Shown in pieces: positions 63,856 through 64,000 of a DNA stretch of 64,000 nt; position 1 is the stretch's first letter, and each line of letters opens with the position of its first letter. The translations under genes and the position numbers were made by a program. This DNA is from Motacilla alba alba (Eukaryota > Chordata > Aves > Passeriformes > Motacillidae). Location: positions 43,403,016 to 43,467,015 of the forward strand of contig NC_052019.1 in NCBI RefSeq assembly GCF_015832195.1, given 5' to 3'. Below the pieces are notes generated by a model. That model did not search any database. It was not told where the DNA came from and saw nothing but the letters and a program-made list of their open reading frames with translations.

Positions 63856-64000
63856 CCGAATCATAGAATATCCTGAGTTGGAAAGTACCCACAAGGGTCA
63901 TTGAAATCCAACTCCTGGCCCAGGGCAGAACCATCCCCAAGAGTCACACCATGGGCCTGAGAGCATTGTCCAAGTGATTCTTGAACTCTGTCAGGCTTGG
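63856..64000 (-). mobile_element. CR1 LINE, 3' fragment cut by the window end
   Basis: Starts CACCGAATCATAGAATATCC, then GAGTTGGAAAGTACCC and ATCCAACTCCTGGCCC, the reverse complement of an avian CR1 3' end. It continues beyond the last base. Confidence 0.88.

Noticed and set aside
1..64000. CRISPR arrays, tRNA, rRNA, snRNA genes, bacterial operons or mobile genetic systems
   Set aside because: Looked for regular spaced repeats and known RNA gene boxes by eye; none seen. The sequence is vertebrate nuclear DNA.

Overview
The window looks like nuclear DNA from a bird, probably a songbird. It carries at least a dozen 3'-anchored CR1 LINE fragments with the typical avian end (runs related to ATTCTATGA, or the reverse complement TCACAGAAT...). 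It also has an LTR fragment near 32.3-32.57 kb whose 3' part resembles songbird endogenous-retrovirus LTRs. Background DNA is AT-rich and almost free of long reading frames, with two sharply bounded CpG islands. No operons, CRISPR arrays or rRNA/tRNA genes were seen.
Layout. About 1-10.1 kb is AT-rich DNA that probably holds introns and small exons of a minus-strand gene starting at the first CpG island (about 10.14-11.23 kb). Two exons at its 5' end join in frame (ATG at 10,233; second exon 8,660-8,739); the rest could not be resolved. About 11.3-40.3 kb looks intergenic: CR1 fragments on both strands, an LTR fragment, a TA microsatellite and otherwise featureless AT-rich sequence. The second CpG island (about 40.66-41.45 kb) is flanked on both sides by CR1 fragments and drives a plus-strand gene. 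I reconstruct that gene as four coding exons (41,124-41,214; 49,298-49,581; 59,212-59,251; 60,607-60,677) with consistent splice phase, a stop codon and an AATAAA signal 38 bases after the stop. The conceptual product is about 161 residues, with an acidic and basic N-terminus, a Ser/Lys-rich middle and one hydrophobic segment at the extreme C-terminus, so it is a candidate tail-anchored membrane protein. I do not recognise it. From about 60.75 kb to the end is intergenic-type DNA with two more CR1 pieces.
The two genes are divergently oriented, with starts about 31 kb apart. Nothing here shows a novel multi-gene system. The most useful result is the two unannotated-looking gene models, both built from exons too short to stand out in open-frame searches. 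All names and functions are withheld where the sequence alone does not support them.
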